From: Thalassospiraceae bacterium LMO-JJ14
GTDB lineage: Bacteria; Pseudomonadota; Alphaproteobacteria; Rhodospirillales; Casp-alpha2
Assembly (NCBI GenBank): GCA_021555105.2
Contig: CP134604.1
Location: forward strand, 372,001 to 436,000
Direction of reading: 5' to 3'
DNA: 64,000 bases
Shown here: piece after piece, positions 1 through 9,444 of the stretch
Numbering within the stretch: position 1 is the first letter of the stretch
How the letters are laid out: every line of letters begins with the position of its first letter
Notes under the pieces: model-generated
Databases searched by the model: none
Seen by the model: the letters and a program-made list of their open reading frames with translations, nothing else
Told to the model about the DNA's origin: nothing
Made by a program: the position numbers and the translations under genes

Positions 1-582
1 GAACACTCCCCAGACAAGGGCGCGCCCGGACTCCGCGTCCGAGCCGCCGAACGCCAGCAGGAACGTGATCAGCGTGATGTTCAACAGCACCGGCGCGGCA
101 GCGGCGGCGCTGAATTTACCGAAGGCATTGAGCACACCCGACTGCAGGGCAACCAGCGAGATGAACAGCAGATAGGGAAATGCAATCCTTGAAAACACCG
201 TCGCCATTTCCATTTTCCCCGGTACCTGATCGAACCCCGGCGCCAGGTACGGCATCAGCCACGGCATCGCCAGTTCGAAGGCGGCAACGAAAACAAACAG
301 CACGACGGCCAAAACGCTGAAGGCTTGCTCGGCAAAAATGCGGGCAGGCTCGCGCCCTTCGCCTTCGAGGCTTCTGGAAAACATCGGCACAAAGGCCGCG
401 GCAAACGCCCCTTCTGCGAAAAGTCTGCGAAACAGGTTGGGAAACCGGAATGCGACGACAAAAGCGTCCGCCACCGTGCCGGCGCCGAGAAAGTTGGCGA
501 TCAGGATATCGCGGGCAAAGCCGAAGATGCGGCTCAGCATGGTCATAGACCCGATGGCGGAAATGGCGCGAACCAGGTTCAT
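1..582 (-). CDS. murJ: Lipid II flippase MurJ (MviN), N-terminal part, cut by the window edge
   Basis: Integral inner-membrane flippase of the MurJ/MviN (MOP) family, which moves lipid II across the membrane for peptidoglycan synthesis. Only the first 194 residues are inside the window. The N terminus (MNLVRAISAIGSMTMLSR) carries the family signature S-M-T-M-L-S-R-I-x-G-F-x-R-D at residues 12-25, followed by A-F-F/V-x-A-F-R-x-P-N-x-F-R-R-L-F-A-E-G-A-F, also typical. Several hydrophobic segments follow. I place the start at the ATG at 582 because it fits the usual MurJ N terminus. It lies 82 bases downstream of glnD on the same strand, so mutS-glnD-murJ may form one transcription unit. The 3' end is missing because of the window boundary, not a mutation. 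Confidence 0.93.
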   Translation of the reverse strand, partial: MNLVRAISAIGSMTMLSRIFGFARDILIANFLGAGTVADAFVVAFRFPNLFRRLFAEGAFAAAFVPMFSRSLEGEGREPARIFAEQAFSVLAVVLFVFVAAFELAMPWLMPYLAPGFDQVPGKMEMATVFSRIAFPYLLFISLVALQSGVLNAFGKFSAAAAAPVLLNITLITFLLAFGGSDAESGRALVWGVF

Positions 583-664
583 CGCCGCAGCCTTGGGCCG
601 GAATGCGGCATGGATATGGCGCCGGTCTTCTGTCTGGCCATAGTGCCCTTCAGCGGATCGGCGT

Positions 665-3454
665 TCACTCGGCGGCCTCGGGTTCGGCGCTGCCTGTCGT
701 TCCGGTGATGGCGGCCAGAAGCTTGGCGCGCACATCCTCGATCTTGTTCGGCTGTTCCATTTTCAGCCCGAAGATGTCCTTCACGTAAAAAACGTCGACG
801 ACCCGCTCACCATACGTCGTGATGTGCGCCGATGAAATCTGCAACCCCGCACTTGTCAGTACGTTGGTGGTGTCGTGCAGGAAGCCCAGCCGGTCACGGC
901 CGTTCACCTCGATCACCGTGTGCGTCCGGCTCGCCTTGTTGTCGATAAGAACACGCGGCGGCACCTTGAAGACGCTTGTGCGGGACGGCATCGCATTGGC
1001 GCGTGCCTCCTTCAGTTCGTACGCCGGCGACGCGAGGCCGGAGAGTGCACGTTCCAGCCGGGTGCGGATACGCGCCATCCGCGCTTCACCGGAAATCGCT
1101 TCCGACTGCTTGTCCTGTACCCAGAACGTGTCCAGCGCCATGCCATTATTCAGTGTGACGATCTTGGCATCGACGATGTTGATGCTGCCCAGCGACAGCG
1201 CGCCGGCAACCTTGGCGAACAGGCCCGGATGATCGACGGTGAAGACGACGACTTCGGTCGCGTCATGGGCCTCGTCGGCGGTCAGGTCGATCACCAGATT
1301 CTGGTTGTTGATGGCGGCGGTTTTGATCAGTTCCGCATGACGCAACAACGCGTCGGTGTCGAACGTCAGCCAATAGGTATCGCGGCCTAGATCCAGGTGC
1401 GCTTCAATTCTTTCGGGTGTCCATTCGCTCGAACTCTCACTGAGCGCCTGAGCGAGCTTTTGCTTGGCTGTTTTCGCCCGCTTCGACAACCGCTCCTGCG
1501 GGCTTTCGCCGGACATCGCTTCGCGTGCTTGCCAGTATAATTCGCGCAGCAGCCCCGCCTTCCAGGCGTTCCAGACGTTGGGGCCGACGGCACGGATATC
1601 GGCAGTGGTCAGAATCAACAAAAGCCGCAGCCGTTCCGGCGACTGTACTATCTCGATGAAATCGGACACCGTTTTCGGATCATCGATATCGCGCTTGAAA
1701 GCCGTGTGGCTCATCAGCAGATGATGGCGCACCAGCCACGCAACGGTCTCCGTTTCCCAGTCGCTGAGACCCATGCGCGGGCCCAGCTTGAGCGCGATCT
1801 CGGCGCCCAGTTCCGAATGATCGCCACCCCGTCCTTTGGCAATATCGTGCAGCAAGACGGCCAGATACAACGCGCGTTTCGACTGCACCTCGCCGATCAC
1901 GGAGCACGAAACCGGGTGATCATCGATCAGGCGGCCGGTATCGATACCGTGCAACACGCCGATGGCACGGATGGTATGCTCGTCAACGGTATAGACGTGA
2001 TACATATCGTACTGCATCTGCGCGACGACACGGCCGAAGTCCGGCACGAACTTACCGAATACCCCGGCTTCGTTCATACGCAACAGGGTTTTATCCGGAT
2101 CCGGGCCGGTCAGAATGTTGATGAAGATTTCGTTCGCTTGCGCATCGTTCTGCAGCTTGCGCGTGATCCGTTTCAGGTTCTTGGTCACCAGGCGGAGCGC
2201 ACTCGGGTGCACATCGAAGTGATGCTTTTGCGCCTGCCAGAAAAGGTCCAGAAGCTTCTTCGGGTCTTTTTCGAAAATATCGTCGCTGGCAACCATGATG
2301 CGGTCGCCGTCGACGCTGAAGCCGTCGATTTTCGGGCCGCCCTTGCCGAATCGCGGCAGACGGAACCGCTGGCGTTTCTTTTTATGCTGCTCTTCAAGCG
2401 CGGCACAGATGATCCGCGTCAGATCGCCGACATCCTTGGCGATCAGGAAATAGTGCTTCATGAACCGCTCAACGCCGCTTAATCCCGCGTGGTCGGTGTA
2501 CGCCATGCGCTCACCGATTTCGGTCTGCACGTTAAACGTCAGGCGTTCCTCGGGCCGGTCGGCGAGGTAATGCAGGTGGCAGCGCACGGTCCACAGAAAT
2601 TCCTGCGCCTTTTCAAAACGCCGGGCATCGTCCGCCGTCAGCACATCTTTCTGCTTCAAATCAACGATAGATTCGATGTCATACAGATACTTGGCGATCC
2701 ACATCAGCGTCTGCAGGTCACGCAAACCGCCCTTGCCGTCCTTGATGTTGGGCTCCAGCACATAGCGCGTGTCGCCCATGCGTGCGTGGCGGTCGTCGCG
2801 CTCGGCCAGTTTGGCCTCGACGAAGGCCATGCCGGAATCGCTGACGACGTCATCGTGAAACAGTTTGCGGAACTTCTCGAATTGCTCTTCGTTGCCGGTG
2901 ATCAGCCGCGATTCCAAAAGACTGGTGCGAATCGTGATGTCGTCCTTCGAAAGCCGCACCGCTTCTTCCGCTGAGCGCGTCGCATGCCCGACCTTCAACC
3001 CGAGATCCCAGAGGGTGTAGAGCATGTATTCGACGACCTGCTCGGTCTGCGGCGTCAGCTTGTAGGGCAGCAGGAACATCAGATCGATGTCCGAATGAGG
3101 CGCCAGTTCGGCACGCCCGTAACCGCCGGTCGCAATGACCGACAGCTTGTCCGTGGATATCCCGGCACCAAGCGGATAGACGTGCTCTGTCGCTACTTCG
3201 AAGATGATCCGCACAAGCTGATCGATTAAATAGGCACCGGCGCGTACCGTGTTGCTGCCGCTCTGCTCGCCACTTTCGAAACGCCGCTGTATTTCCTTCC
3301 GGCCCTTTTCAAGCGTCGTGCGGTAAATCTCGAAAATTTCAGGCTGCGTTTCGGGCGTGTAGCCGGACCAGCCGAGGATTTCGTCCAGGCGGGTCAGCAC
3401 CGCCTTACGGTCGATGATATCGCGTGGCTTGGTCACTTTGATCATGGACGGCAT
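665..3454 (-). CDS. glnD: [Protein-PII] uridylyltransferase / uridylyl-removing enzyme GlnD
   Basis: Bifunctional cytosolic nitrogen sensor that adds UMP to, or removes it from, PII proteins according to the glutamine level. The 929 residues are full length for the family. The nucleotidyltransferase motif G-G-Y-G-R-x-E-L with S-D-I-D is at residues 110-124. The HD phosphohydrolase motif (L-L-H-D-I-A-K-G) is near 530. Two ACT domains that bind glutamine begin near 735 (F-T-V-D-H-P-G-L-F) and 845 (V-N-G-R-D-R-L-G-F-L). The start chosen is the ATG giving MPSMIKV; an in-frame Met three codons later is possible. It sits between mutS (104 bases upstream) and murJ (82 bases downstream) on one strand. 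Confidence 0.97.
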   Translation of the reverse strand: MPSMIKVTKPRDIIDRKAVLTRLDEILGWSGYTPETQPEIFEIYRTTLEKGRKEIQRRFESGEQSGSNTVRAGAYLIDQLVRIIFEVATEHVYPLGAGISTDKLSVIATGGYGRAELAPHSDIDLMFLLPYKLTPQTEQVVEYMLYTLWDLGLKVGHATRSAEEAVRLSKDDITIRTSLLESRLITGNEEQFEKFRKLFHDDVVSDSGMAFVEAKLAERDDRHARMGDTRYVLEPNIKDGKGGLRDLQTLMWIAKYLYDIESIVDLKQKDVLTADDARRFEKAQEFLWTVRCHLHYLADRPEERLTFNVQTEIGERMAYTDHAGLSGVERFMKHYFLIAKDVGDLTRIICAALEEQHKKKRQRFRLPRFGKGGPKIDGFSVDGDRIMVASDDIFEKDPKKLLDLFWQAQKHHFDVHPSALRLVTKNLKRITRKLQNDAQANEIFINILTGPDPDKTLLRMNEAGVFGKFVPDFGRVVAQMQYDMYHVYTVDEHTIRAIGVLHGIDTGRLIDDHPVSCSVIGEVQSKRALYLAVLLHDIAKGRGGDHSELGAEIALKLGPRMGLSDWETETVAWLVRHHLLMSHTAFKRDIDDPKTVSDFIEIVQSPERLRLLLILTTADIRAVGPNVWNAWKAGLLRELYWQAREAMSGESPQERLSKRAKTAKQKLAQALSESSSEWTPERIEAHLDLGRDTYWLTFDTDALLRHAELIKTAAINNQNLVIDLTADEAHDATEVVVFTVDHPGLFAKVAGALSLGSINIVDAKIVTLNNGMALDTFWVQDKQSEAISGEARMARIRTRLERALSGLASPAYELKEARANAMPSRTSVFKVPPRVLIDNKASRTHTVIEVNGRDRLGFLHDTTNVLTSAGLQISSAHITTYGERVVDVFYVKDIFGLKMEQPNKIEDVRAKLLAAITGTTGSAEPEAAE

Positions 3455-3557
3455 TTATACAGACCCCGTACCGCTTTGCGCAAAACAGAACGAAAGGACA
3501 AGGGGCGCCGCGCCGGAAATACCCGCAGCGACAGGAAAACAGCTTAATGTCAGCCGA

Positions 3558-6317
3558 TTAATCATGATTCATTGCCATCAATGATTTGAGCTTATATAGC
3601 TCTTCGAGGGCTTGAAGCGGCGTTAGGCTGTCTGGGTTAATCTTATTGAGTGCCGCCTCTGCCTTGCTTTCCTGTTTAGGCTCAGGGTGCTGCGCTTGAA
3701 TTGCAGAAAACAGGGGTAAATCGTCCCCCAACGTACTGGACTGACTCGATTTCTTGCTTTCAAGCTTCTCTAAGATCATCTCGGCACGTCTAATAAGACT
3801 AGTCGGCAATCCCGCTAATTGGCCGACATGAATGCCGTATGAGCGATCGGCGACACCGGCCTCGACCTCGTGCAGGAAGACAACGTCGCCTTTCCATTCC
3901 TTGACCCGCATGGTGTAGCATTTGAGCGCGGACAGGCGCTCGGCCAATGCTGTCAGCTCGTGGTAATGGGTGGCAAACAGGCCCCGGCAGCGGTTGACCT
4001 CGTGCAGGTGCTCGACGACGGCCCAGGCAATGGACAACCCGTCAAAGGTCGAGGTGCCCCGGCCGATTTCATCAAGGATCACCAGTGCGCGCGGCCCGGC
4101 CTGATGCAGGATCGCCGCCGTTTCAACCATTTCCACCATGAAGGTGGAGCGCCCGCGCGCCAGATCGTCGGCGGCGCCGACCCGGGAAAACAGCCTGTCG
4201 ACGATCCCGATGTGTGCGTGTGCGGCGGGAACATACAGGCCGGCCTGTGCCAGCACCGCAATCAACGCGTTTTGACGCAGAAATGTGCTCTTCCCGGCCA
4301 TGTTGGGCCCGGTCAGCAGCCACAGCTTTGCACCTGCAGCGTCATCGTCGCCCGGCTCAAGCCGGCAGTCGTTGGCAACAAAGGCCACGTCGCCGCTTTT
4401 CGCCAGCGCCGCCTCGACCACCGGATGGCGGCCGCCCTCGATGCCGAAGGCTTCGCTGTCATCGACAAGCGGGCGGACAAAATCGTCGCTGAGCGCCAGT
4501 TCCGCCGTTGCCGCCGCAACATCCAGCACCGCCAAAGCCGATGCCGTGGCATCGATCGCCGCGGCGGCGTCACGGATCATTAAACAAAGCGCTTCGAAAA
4601 TTTCCATTTCCAGCGCCAGCGCACGCTCGCCGGCGCGGGCGATTTCGGCTTCCAGATCGTTCAGCTCAACCGTGGTATAGCGCACGGCGTTGGCCATGGT
4701 CTGGCGGTGAATGAACGGGCTGTCCGTGCCGCTCGGTATCTGGTCGGCCTGTTTCGCCGTGACCTCGATGAAATAACCCAGCACATTGTTATGGCGCACT
4801 TTCAGGGCCGATATCCCGGTCGCATCGGCGTAGCGCTTTTGCAGCGCGGCGATCAGGCGGCGGCTTTCGTCGCGCATCGCAACCAGTTCATCGAGGCGCG
4901 GATGAAACCCCTTGCGCACGAACCCGCCATCGGCGCCGCTCATCGGCGGTTCGTCGATCAGGGCACGTGCCAGTTCGTCAATCAGGTCGTCGTGTCCGCC
5001 AAGCGCGTCGACCAGTCCCGGCAAATCGTCAGCCGTTTGCAAAGACGGCAGATCACGCAGATTGCGCTTGATATCCAACGCTGCGCTCAGACCGGCCCTA
5101 ACCGCGCCGATATCGCGCGGGCCGCCGCGGCCGATGCTGATCCGGCTCAGTGCACGGGCAATTTCCGGCACCGATTTCAGCCGCTCGCGCAGCCTGTCGC
5201 GGGCACGGCTGTCGGCATGGAAAACCGCCGCCAGGTCAAAGCGCGCATTGATCTCCGCGGGCGACGTCAGGGGCGCCGCGATCCGCGCCGCCAAAAGACG
5301 CGCACCACCGCCGGTAACGGTTCTGTCGACCGCATCCAGCAGGCTGCCCTTGCGCCCGCCCGACATGGTCTGCGTGATTTCCAGATTACGCCGTGTCGCC
5401 GCATCGATCTCCATCACCGCGCCCTGTTCGACGCGGGCCAGCGGATGCAGACGCGGCAGCTTGCCTTTCTGCGTCAATTCGACGTAATCGACGAGCGCGC
5501 CGGCGGCGGCGATTTCGGCGCGGCCAAAGGCGCCGAATGCGTCCAGCGTCTTGACACCGTAAAGCGCCAGCAAGCGGCGGCGGCCGTTTTCGCTGTCGAA
5601 TCGCGCCGCCGGCAATGGTGTCAGCTTGTCGGCGACATCGAACCATGTCTGTTCCGGCAACGCATCGCCCAGCAGGCTATCGGCGACAATGACTTCGCCG
5701 GGGTCGAGGCGTGCCAGAATCGCCGCGATATCCCCGGGCGCCGCAGACTGCGCGCGAAAGTTGCCGGTCGAAACATCCAGCCAGGCAACGGCGCAATCCG
5801 ACTGCGCACGGGCAACACAGGCAAGATAGTTGGCCCGCCGCGCTTCGAGCAGATGATCCTCGGTGATTGTCCCCGGCGTCACGACCCGCGCCACATCGCG
5901 CTTAACGACGGATTTCGAGCCGCGCTTCTTGGCTTCGGCGGGGTCTTCCGTCTGCTCGCAGATGGCGACGCGGAAGCCTTTGCGGATCAGGCGGTTGAGA
6001 TACGATTCATGACTGTGCACCGGGACCCCGCACATGGGGATATCTTCGCCCAGATGCTTGCCGCGTTTGGTCAGCGCGATATCGAGGGCCGCGGCGGCGG
6101 CAACCGCATCATCGAAGAACAGCTCGTAAAAATCGCCCATCCGGTAAAACAGCAGATCGTCCGGATGCGCACGCTTGATGCCGAGATACTGCGCCATCAT
6201 CGGCGTCACGGATTTATCCCCGCCCCCGGCGCGCATCAAGGCAGATTCCGCGCCCCCGTTTTCCGGCGCAGCTTCATATTCCGGGGTTTCGTTCGCAAGC
6301 GGGGTTTGTTGGTTCAT
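3558..6317 (-). CDS. mutS: DNA mismatch repair protein MutS
   Basis: ATPase that recognises mispaired bases and starts methyl-directed mismatch repair. The protein is 919 residues. The mismatch-reading Phe-x-Glu motif is F63-Y-E65 in the N-terminal domain I. The Walker A motif G-P-N-M-A-G-K-S-T lies near residue 672, followed by the D-E-I-G-R-G-T-S-T-x-D-G Walker B/signature. I chose the ATG at 6317 (MNQQTP...) because 38 upstream in-frame residues are not MutS-like and run into the region facing maeB. It heads a minus-strand group with glnD and murJ and diverges from maeB across about 200 bases. The last 250 bases use more A/T-ending codons than the rest of the gene. Confidence 0.97.
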   Translation of the reverse strand: MNQQTPLANETPEYEAAPENGGAESALMRAGGGDKSVTPMMAQYLGIKRAHPDDLLFYRMGDFYELFFDDAVAAAAALDIALTKRGKHLGEDIPMCGVPVHSHESYLNRLIRKGFRVAICEQTEDPAEAKKRGSKSVVKRDVARVVTPGTITEDHLLEARRANYLACVARAQSDCAVAWLDVSTGNFRAQSAAPGDIAAILARLDPGEVIVADSLLGDALPEQTWFDVADKLTPLPAARFDSENGRRRLLALYGVKTLDAFGAFGRAEIAAAGALVDYVELTQKGKLPRLHPLARVEQGAVMEIDAATRRNLEITQTMSGGRKGSLLDAVDRTVTGGGARLLAARIAAPLTSPAEINARFDLAAVFHADSRARDRLRERLKSVPEIARALSRISIGRGGPRDIGAVRAGLSAALDIKRNLRDLPSLQTADDLPGLVDALGGHDDLIDELARALIDEPPMSGADGGFVRKGFHPRLDELVAMRDESRRLIAALQKRYADATGISALKVRHNNVLGYFIEVTAKQADQIPSGTDSPFIHRQTMANAVRYTTVELNDLEAEIARAGERALALEMEIFEALCLMIRDAAAAIDATASALAVLDVAAATAELALSDDFVRPLVDDSEAFGIEGGRHPVVEAALAKSGDVAFVANDCRLEPGDDDAAGAKLWLLTGPNMAGKSTFLRQNALIAVLAQAGLYVPAAHAHIGIVDRLFSRVGAADDLARGRSTFMVEMVETAAILHQAGPRALVILDEIGRGTSTFDGLSIAWAVVEHLHEVNRCRGLFATHYHELTALAERLSALKCYTMRVKEWKGDVVFLHEVEAGVADRSYGIHVGQLAGLPTSLIRRAEMILEKLESKKSSQSSTLGDDLPLFSAIQAQHPEPKQESKAEAALNKINPDSLTPLQALEELYKLKSLMAMNHD

Positions 6318-6406
6318 CCGTTTTCCGGGGCTTTCCGGCAACACCTGGCGGCAATAACAAAATCGTCTGGACCATATCACACGTGAAGGCGTAGGCACAC
6401 GCGCCG

Positions 6407-6435
6407 TTGCACTTTTTGTTTCTACTGGCAATATT
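6407..6435 (+). promoter_or_regulatory. Possible sigma-70 type promoter for maeB
   Basis: TTGCAC (6407-6412) and AATATT (6430-6435) are separated by exactly 17 bases, in the divergent gap between mutS and maeB, about 80 bases before the maeB start. The -10 box matches consensus at four of six bases. This is a pattern match only. Confidence 0.35.
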
Positions 6436-6517
6436 GTGGTTCAGACGCAGGCTAGCCCCTATGGCGTGCCCGGCAACGAACAATGAACGATACAAATTTC
6501 CTGGGAGAAACGTCACT

Positions 6518-8782
6518 ATGGACGAGCGCGCCACCGAACTGCTGTACAACGAAGCCATGCGCATGCACGCTTCGGGCAAACCCGGTAAAATCGAAATCCA
6601 CCCGACCAAGCCGCTGACCACACAGCGGGACCTGACGCTGGCATACTCGCCGGGCGTTGCCGGTCCGTGCCTGGCCATCCACGATGATCCAAGCCGCGTC
6701 TGGGAACTAACGGCGCGTGGCAACATGGTGGGTGTTGTTTCAAACGGCACCGCCGTGCTCGGTCTCGGCAACATCGGCCCGCTGGCGGCAAAGCCGGTCA
6801 TGGAAGGCAAGTGCGTGCTGTTCAAGCGCTTTGCCGATGTCGATGCCTTCAATGTCGAGGTGTTCTCGGAAGACGTCGACGAAATCGTCGAAAGCGTGCG
6901 CCTGTTCGGCAATGCCTTCGGCGGCATCAATCTTGAAGACATCAAGGCGCCGGAATGTTTCATGATCGAGGAGCGCCTGCGCGAGCTGCTCGACATTCCG
7001 GTTTTTCACGATGACCAGCACGGCACCGCGATCATCACCGCCGCCGGCCTGATCAATGCCGTGGCGTTGACCGGCCGCACCCTGGCGGATTCCAAAATCG
7101 TCATCAACGGCGCCGGCGCGGCATCGATTGCCTGCGCCGATCTGATGACAGCGATGGGTGTGAACACCGAAAACATCACCATGTGCGATTCCAAGGGCGT
7201 TATTTATCGCGGCCGCACCGAGGGTATGAACCAATGGAAATCGGCGCAGGCCGTCAACACCGACGCCCGTACCCTGGCCGACGCCATGAAGGGCGCCGAC
7301 GTGTTCATCGGCCTATCGGTGAAAGATGCCGTCAGCAAGGACATGGTGAAATCCATGGCCGAGCGACCGATCATCTTCGCCATGGCCAACCCGGATCCGG
7401 AAATCACCCCCGAAGACGTCAAGGACGTGCGCAGTGACGCCATCATCGCGACCGGGCGTTCCGATTATCCGAACCAGATCAACAATGTCCTCGGCTTCCC
7501 CTACATTTTCAGGGGCGCGCTCGATGTCCGGGCGCGGCGCATCAACGAGGAAATGAAGATCGCCGCCGCCAACGCACTCGCCGAGTTGGCCCGCGAAGAT
7601 GTGCCCGACGAGGTCGATGCCGCCTATGCCGGAATCCATCTGCAGTACGGGCCGGAGTACCTGATTCCGACCCCCTTCGATCCGCGTCTGATCGTTGCCG
7701 TTCCGAAAGCAGTTGCCCAGGCGGCGATGGATTCCGGTGTCGCGCAGAAACCGATCGAGGATATGGCCGTCTATGAGAGCGAGCTTTCGGCGCGCCTCAA
7801 TCCGATCATCGGTAATCTGCAGGCAACGCTTGATCAGGTGCGCGCCAAGCCCCGGCGCGTCGTCTTTGCTGAAGGCGAGGAAGAGAAATCCATCCGCGCC
7901 GCACATGCCTTCTTGAACGCCGGTTACGGCACACCGGTCCTGGTCGGCCGCGAAGAACGCGTGGTTGAAACAATGAAATCCCTGGGGCTCGGCAAGATCG
8001 ACGGGCTGGAAATTCATAACGCCCGGCTGTCCGACCGCAATGCAGACTATGCGGAGTATCTGTATGCGCGCCTGCAGCGCAAAGGCAGCCTGAAGCGCGA
8101 CTGCCAGCGACTCGTCAATCAGGACCGCAATATCTTCGCCGCCTGCATGGTCGCGACGGGCGATGCCGACGCCATGGTGACGGGCTTGACCCGGAACTTC
8201 CATGCGGCGATGAACAATATCGCCCAGGTCATCGAGCCGGCACCGGGCGCACGTGTCATGGGCCTGTCGATGATCATTGATCGCGGCCGGACACTGTTTG
8301 TCGCCGATACCGTCGTCGCCGAATCGCCGAGCCCGCGGGCCCTGGCCGATATCGCCCGCCAGTCCGCCGCCGAGGCCCGCCGCTTCGGTCACGAGCCGCG
8401 CGTGGCGCTGATCTCGTTCGCCAACTTCGGCCACCCGGCGCTGCCGCGTGCCGAACTGGTCCGCGAGGCCGTGCAAATTCTCGACAAGGAGGGCGTCGAC
8501 TTCGAATACGACGGGGAAATGGCCGTCGACGTCGCGCTTAACAAGGATTTGCTGGCGAACTACCCGTTCTGCCGCCTGTCCGACACCGCCAATGTTCTGG
8601 TGATGCCGGGCCTGCACAGCGCGCAGATCAGCATGAAACTGCTGGCATCGGTCAGCGGCGCAACGGTACTCGGGCCCCTGATCAAGGGGTTGAGCAAACC
8701 GATCCAGGTTGTCCCGATGGGATCAACGGTGGCGGATATGGTGACGCTGGCGGCCCTGACGGCGCACGAAGCGGCGGATTAA
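6518..8782 (+). CDS. maeB: NADP-dependent malic enzyme, MaeB hybrid type with phosphotransacetylase-like C terminus
   Basis: Oxidative decarboxylation of malate to pyruvate with production of NADPH, linking the TCA cycle to gluconeogenesis and fatty-acid synthesis. The 754-residue protein has malic-enzyme N and NAD-binding domains over residues 1-430 (Y-S-P-G-V-A-x-P-C near the N terminus, H-D-D-Q-H-G-T-A in the middle). A phosphate acetyl/butyryltransferase-like domain starts near residue 444 (R-R-V-V-F-A-E-G-E-E). The C-terminal domain is regulatory in characterised MaeB enzymes. The ATG at 6518 is preceded by GGGAGA at 6503-6508; the 37 upstream in-frame residues are unlike the family. The stop codon overlaps that of ppa on the other strand. 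Confidence 0.96.
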   Translation: MDERATELLYNEAMRMHASGKPGKIEIHPTKPLTTQRDLTLAYSPGVAGPCLAIHDDPSRVWELTARGNMVGVVSNGTAVLGLGNIGPLAAKPVMEGKCVLFKRFADVDAFNVEVFSEDVDEIVESVRLFGNAFGGINLEDIKAPECFMIEERLRELLDIPVFHDDQHGTAIITAAGLINAVALTGRTLADSKIVINGAGAASIACADLMTAMGVNTENITMCDSKGVIYRGRTEGMNQWKSAQAVNTDARTLADAMKGADVFIGLSVKDAVSKDMVKSMAERPIIFAMANPDPEITPEDVKDVRSDAIIATGRSDYPNQINNVLGFPYIFRGALDVRARRINEEMKIAAANALAELAREDVPDEVDAAYAGIHLQYGPEYLIPTPFDPRLIVAVPKAVAQAAMDSGVAQKPIEDMAVYESELSARLNPIIGNLQATLDQVRAKPRRVVFAEGEEEKSIRAAHAFLNAGYGTPVLVGREERVVETMKSLGLGKIDGLEIHNARLSDRNADYAEYLYARLQRKGSLKRDCQRLVNQDRNIFAACMVATGDADAMVTGLTRNFHAAMNNIAQVIEPAPGARVMGLSMIIDRGRTLFVADTVVAESPSPRALADIARQSAAEARRFGHEPRVALISFANFGHPALPRAELVREAVQILDKEGVDFEYDGEMAVDVALNKDLLANYPFCRLSDTANVLVMPGLHSAQISMKLLASVSGATVLGPLIKGLSKPIQVVPMGSTVADMVTLAALTAHEAAD

Positions 8783-8789
8783 TCCGCCG
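8772..8789. terminator. 18-base perfect palindrome containing both the maeB and ppa stop codons
   Basis: CGGCGGAT-TA-ATCCGCCG is a perfect inverted repeat centred on the overlapping TAA stop codons of maeB (8780-8782) and ppa (8779-8781, minus strand). On the plus strand it is followed by TTTT, so it could end maeB transcripts. There is no T run on the other side, so termination of ppa here is less likely. The call is from base pairing alone. Confidence 0.5.
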
Positions 8790-9312
8790 TTTTGGCGCGT
8801 TCCATCGCTTCACGGATCAGTGACATCGCTTCCTCGGCCTCGCCCCAGCGCTGCACCTTGACCCACTTGTTGGGTTCCAGGTCTTTGTAGTGCTCGAAGA
8901 AGTGCTGGATCTGTTGAATCTGCACCGGACGGATGTCCCGGTACGAGCTGACATCGCCATAAAACGGATGCAGCTCGTCAACCGGCACGCACAAAAGCTT
9001 TTCGTCGATGCCGCTTTCGTCCTCCATAATCAGCGCGCCGATCGGCCGACACTTGATGATACAGCCGGGGATCACCGGCATCTGGCCCAGAACGGCGGCA
9101 TCGATAGGGTCGCCATCATCCGACAATGTGTGCGGCACAAAACCGTAGTTGATCGGGTAATACATCGCCGTGTGCAGAAAGCGGTCGACGAAAATAGCGC
9201 CGGATTTCTTGTCGACCTCGTATTTGACCGGATTGCCGCCCAGCGGAATCTCGATCAGCACATTCACGTCATAGGGCGGGTTATCGCCAACAGGCACCAG
9301 ATCCATGTTCAT
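8779..9312 (-). CDS. ppa: Inorganic pyrophosphatase (family I)
   Basis: Hydrolyses pyrophosphate to phosphate in the cytosol, pulling biosynthetic reactions forward. At 177 residues it has the usual length of a bacterial family I enzyme. It contains the E-I-P-L-G-x-N-x-V-K-Y-E-V-D segment near the N terminus, Y-P-x-N-Y-G-F-V-P-x-T, and the metal-binding signature D-G-D-P-I-D-A. The ATG at 9312 (MNMDLVPVG) is preceded by GAGGAAA at a good distance; 14 upstream in-frame codons are therefore left out. It converges on maeB with overlapping stop codons and diverges from an MFS transporter gene. Confidence 0.96.
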   Translation of the reverse strand: MNMDLVPVGDNPPYDVNVLIEIPLGGNPVKYEVDKKSGAIFVDRFLHTAMYYPINYGFVPHTLSDDGDPIDAAVLGQMPVIPGCIIKCRPIGALIMEDESGIDEKLLCVPVDELHPFYGDVSSYRDIRPVQIQQIQHFFEHYKDLEPNKWVKVQRWGEAEEAMSLIREAMERAKTAD

Positions 9313-9444
9313 TGCAGTTTCCTCAATAAAAAATCCGTCAACGAGCCCTCCCAAGCGGGCGCACCATAAACTTTTAGCCGCTTCGGCTCCACATATTTTC
9401 GCCGAGCTGATAGCGTAGCGCGATCTGACGGGAGTTACATCACC

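Noticed and set aside
4707-6386. A 559-codon open frame antisense to mutS
   Set aside because: It mirrors the high-GC codon pattern of mutS, has no recognisable domain, and mutS itself is beyond doubt.
7313-8617. A 434-codon open frame antisense to maeB
   Set aside because: Same reason; maeB covers it fully and shows family motifs throughout.
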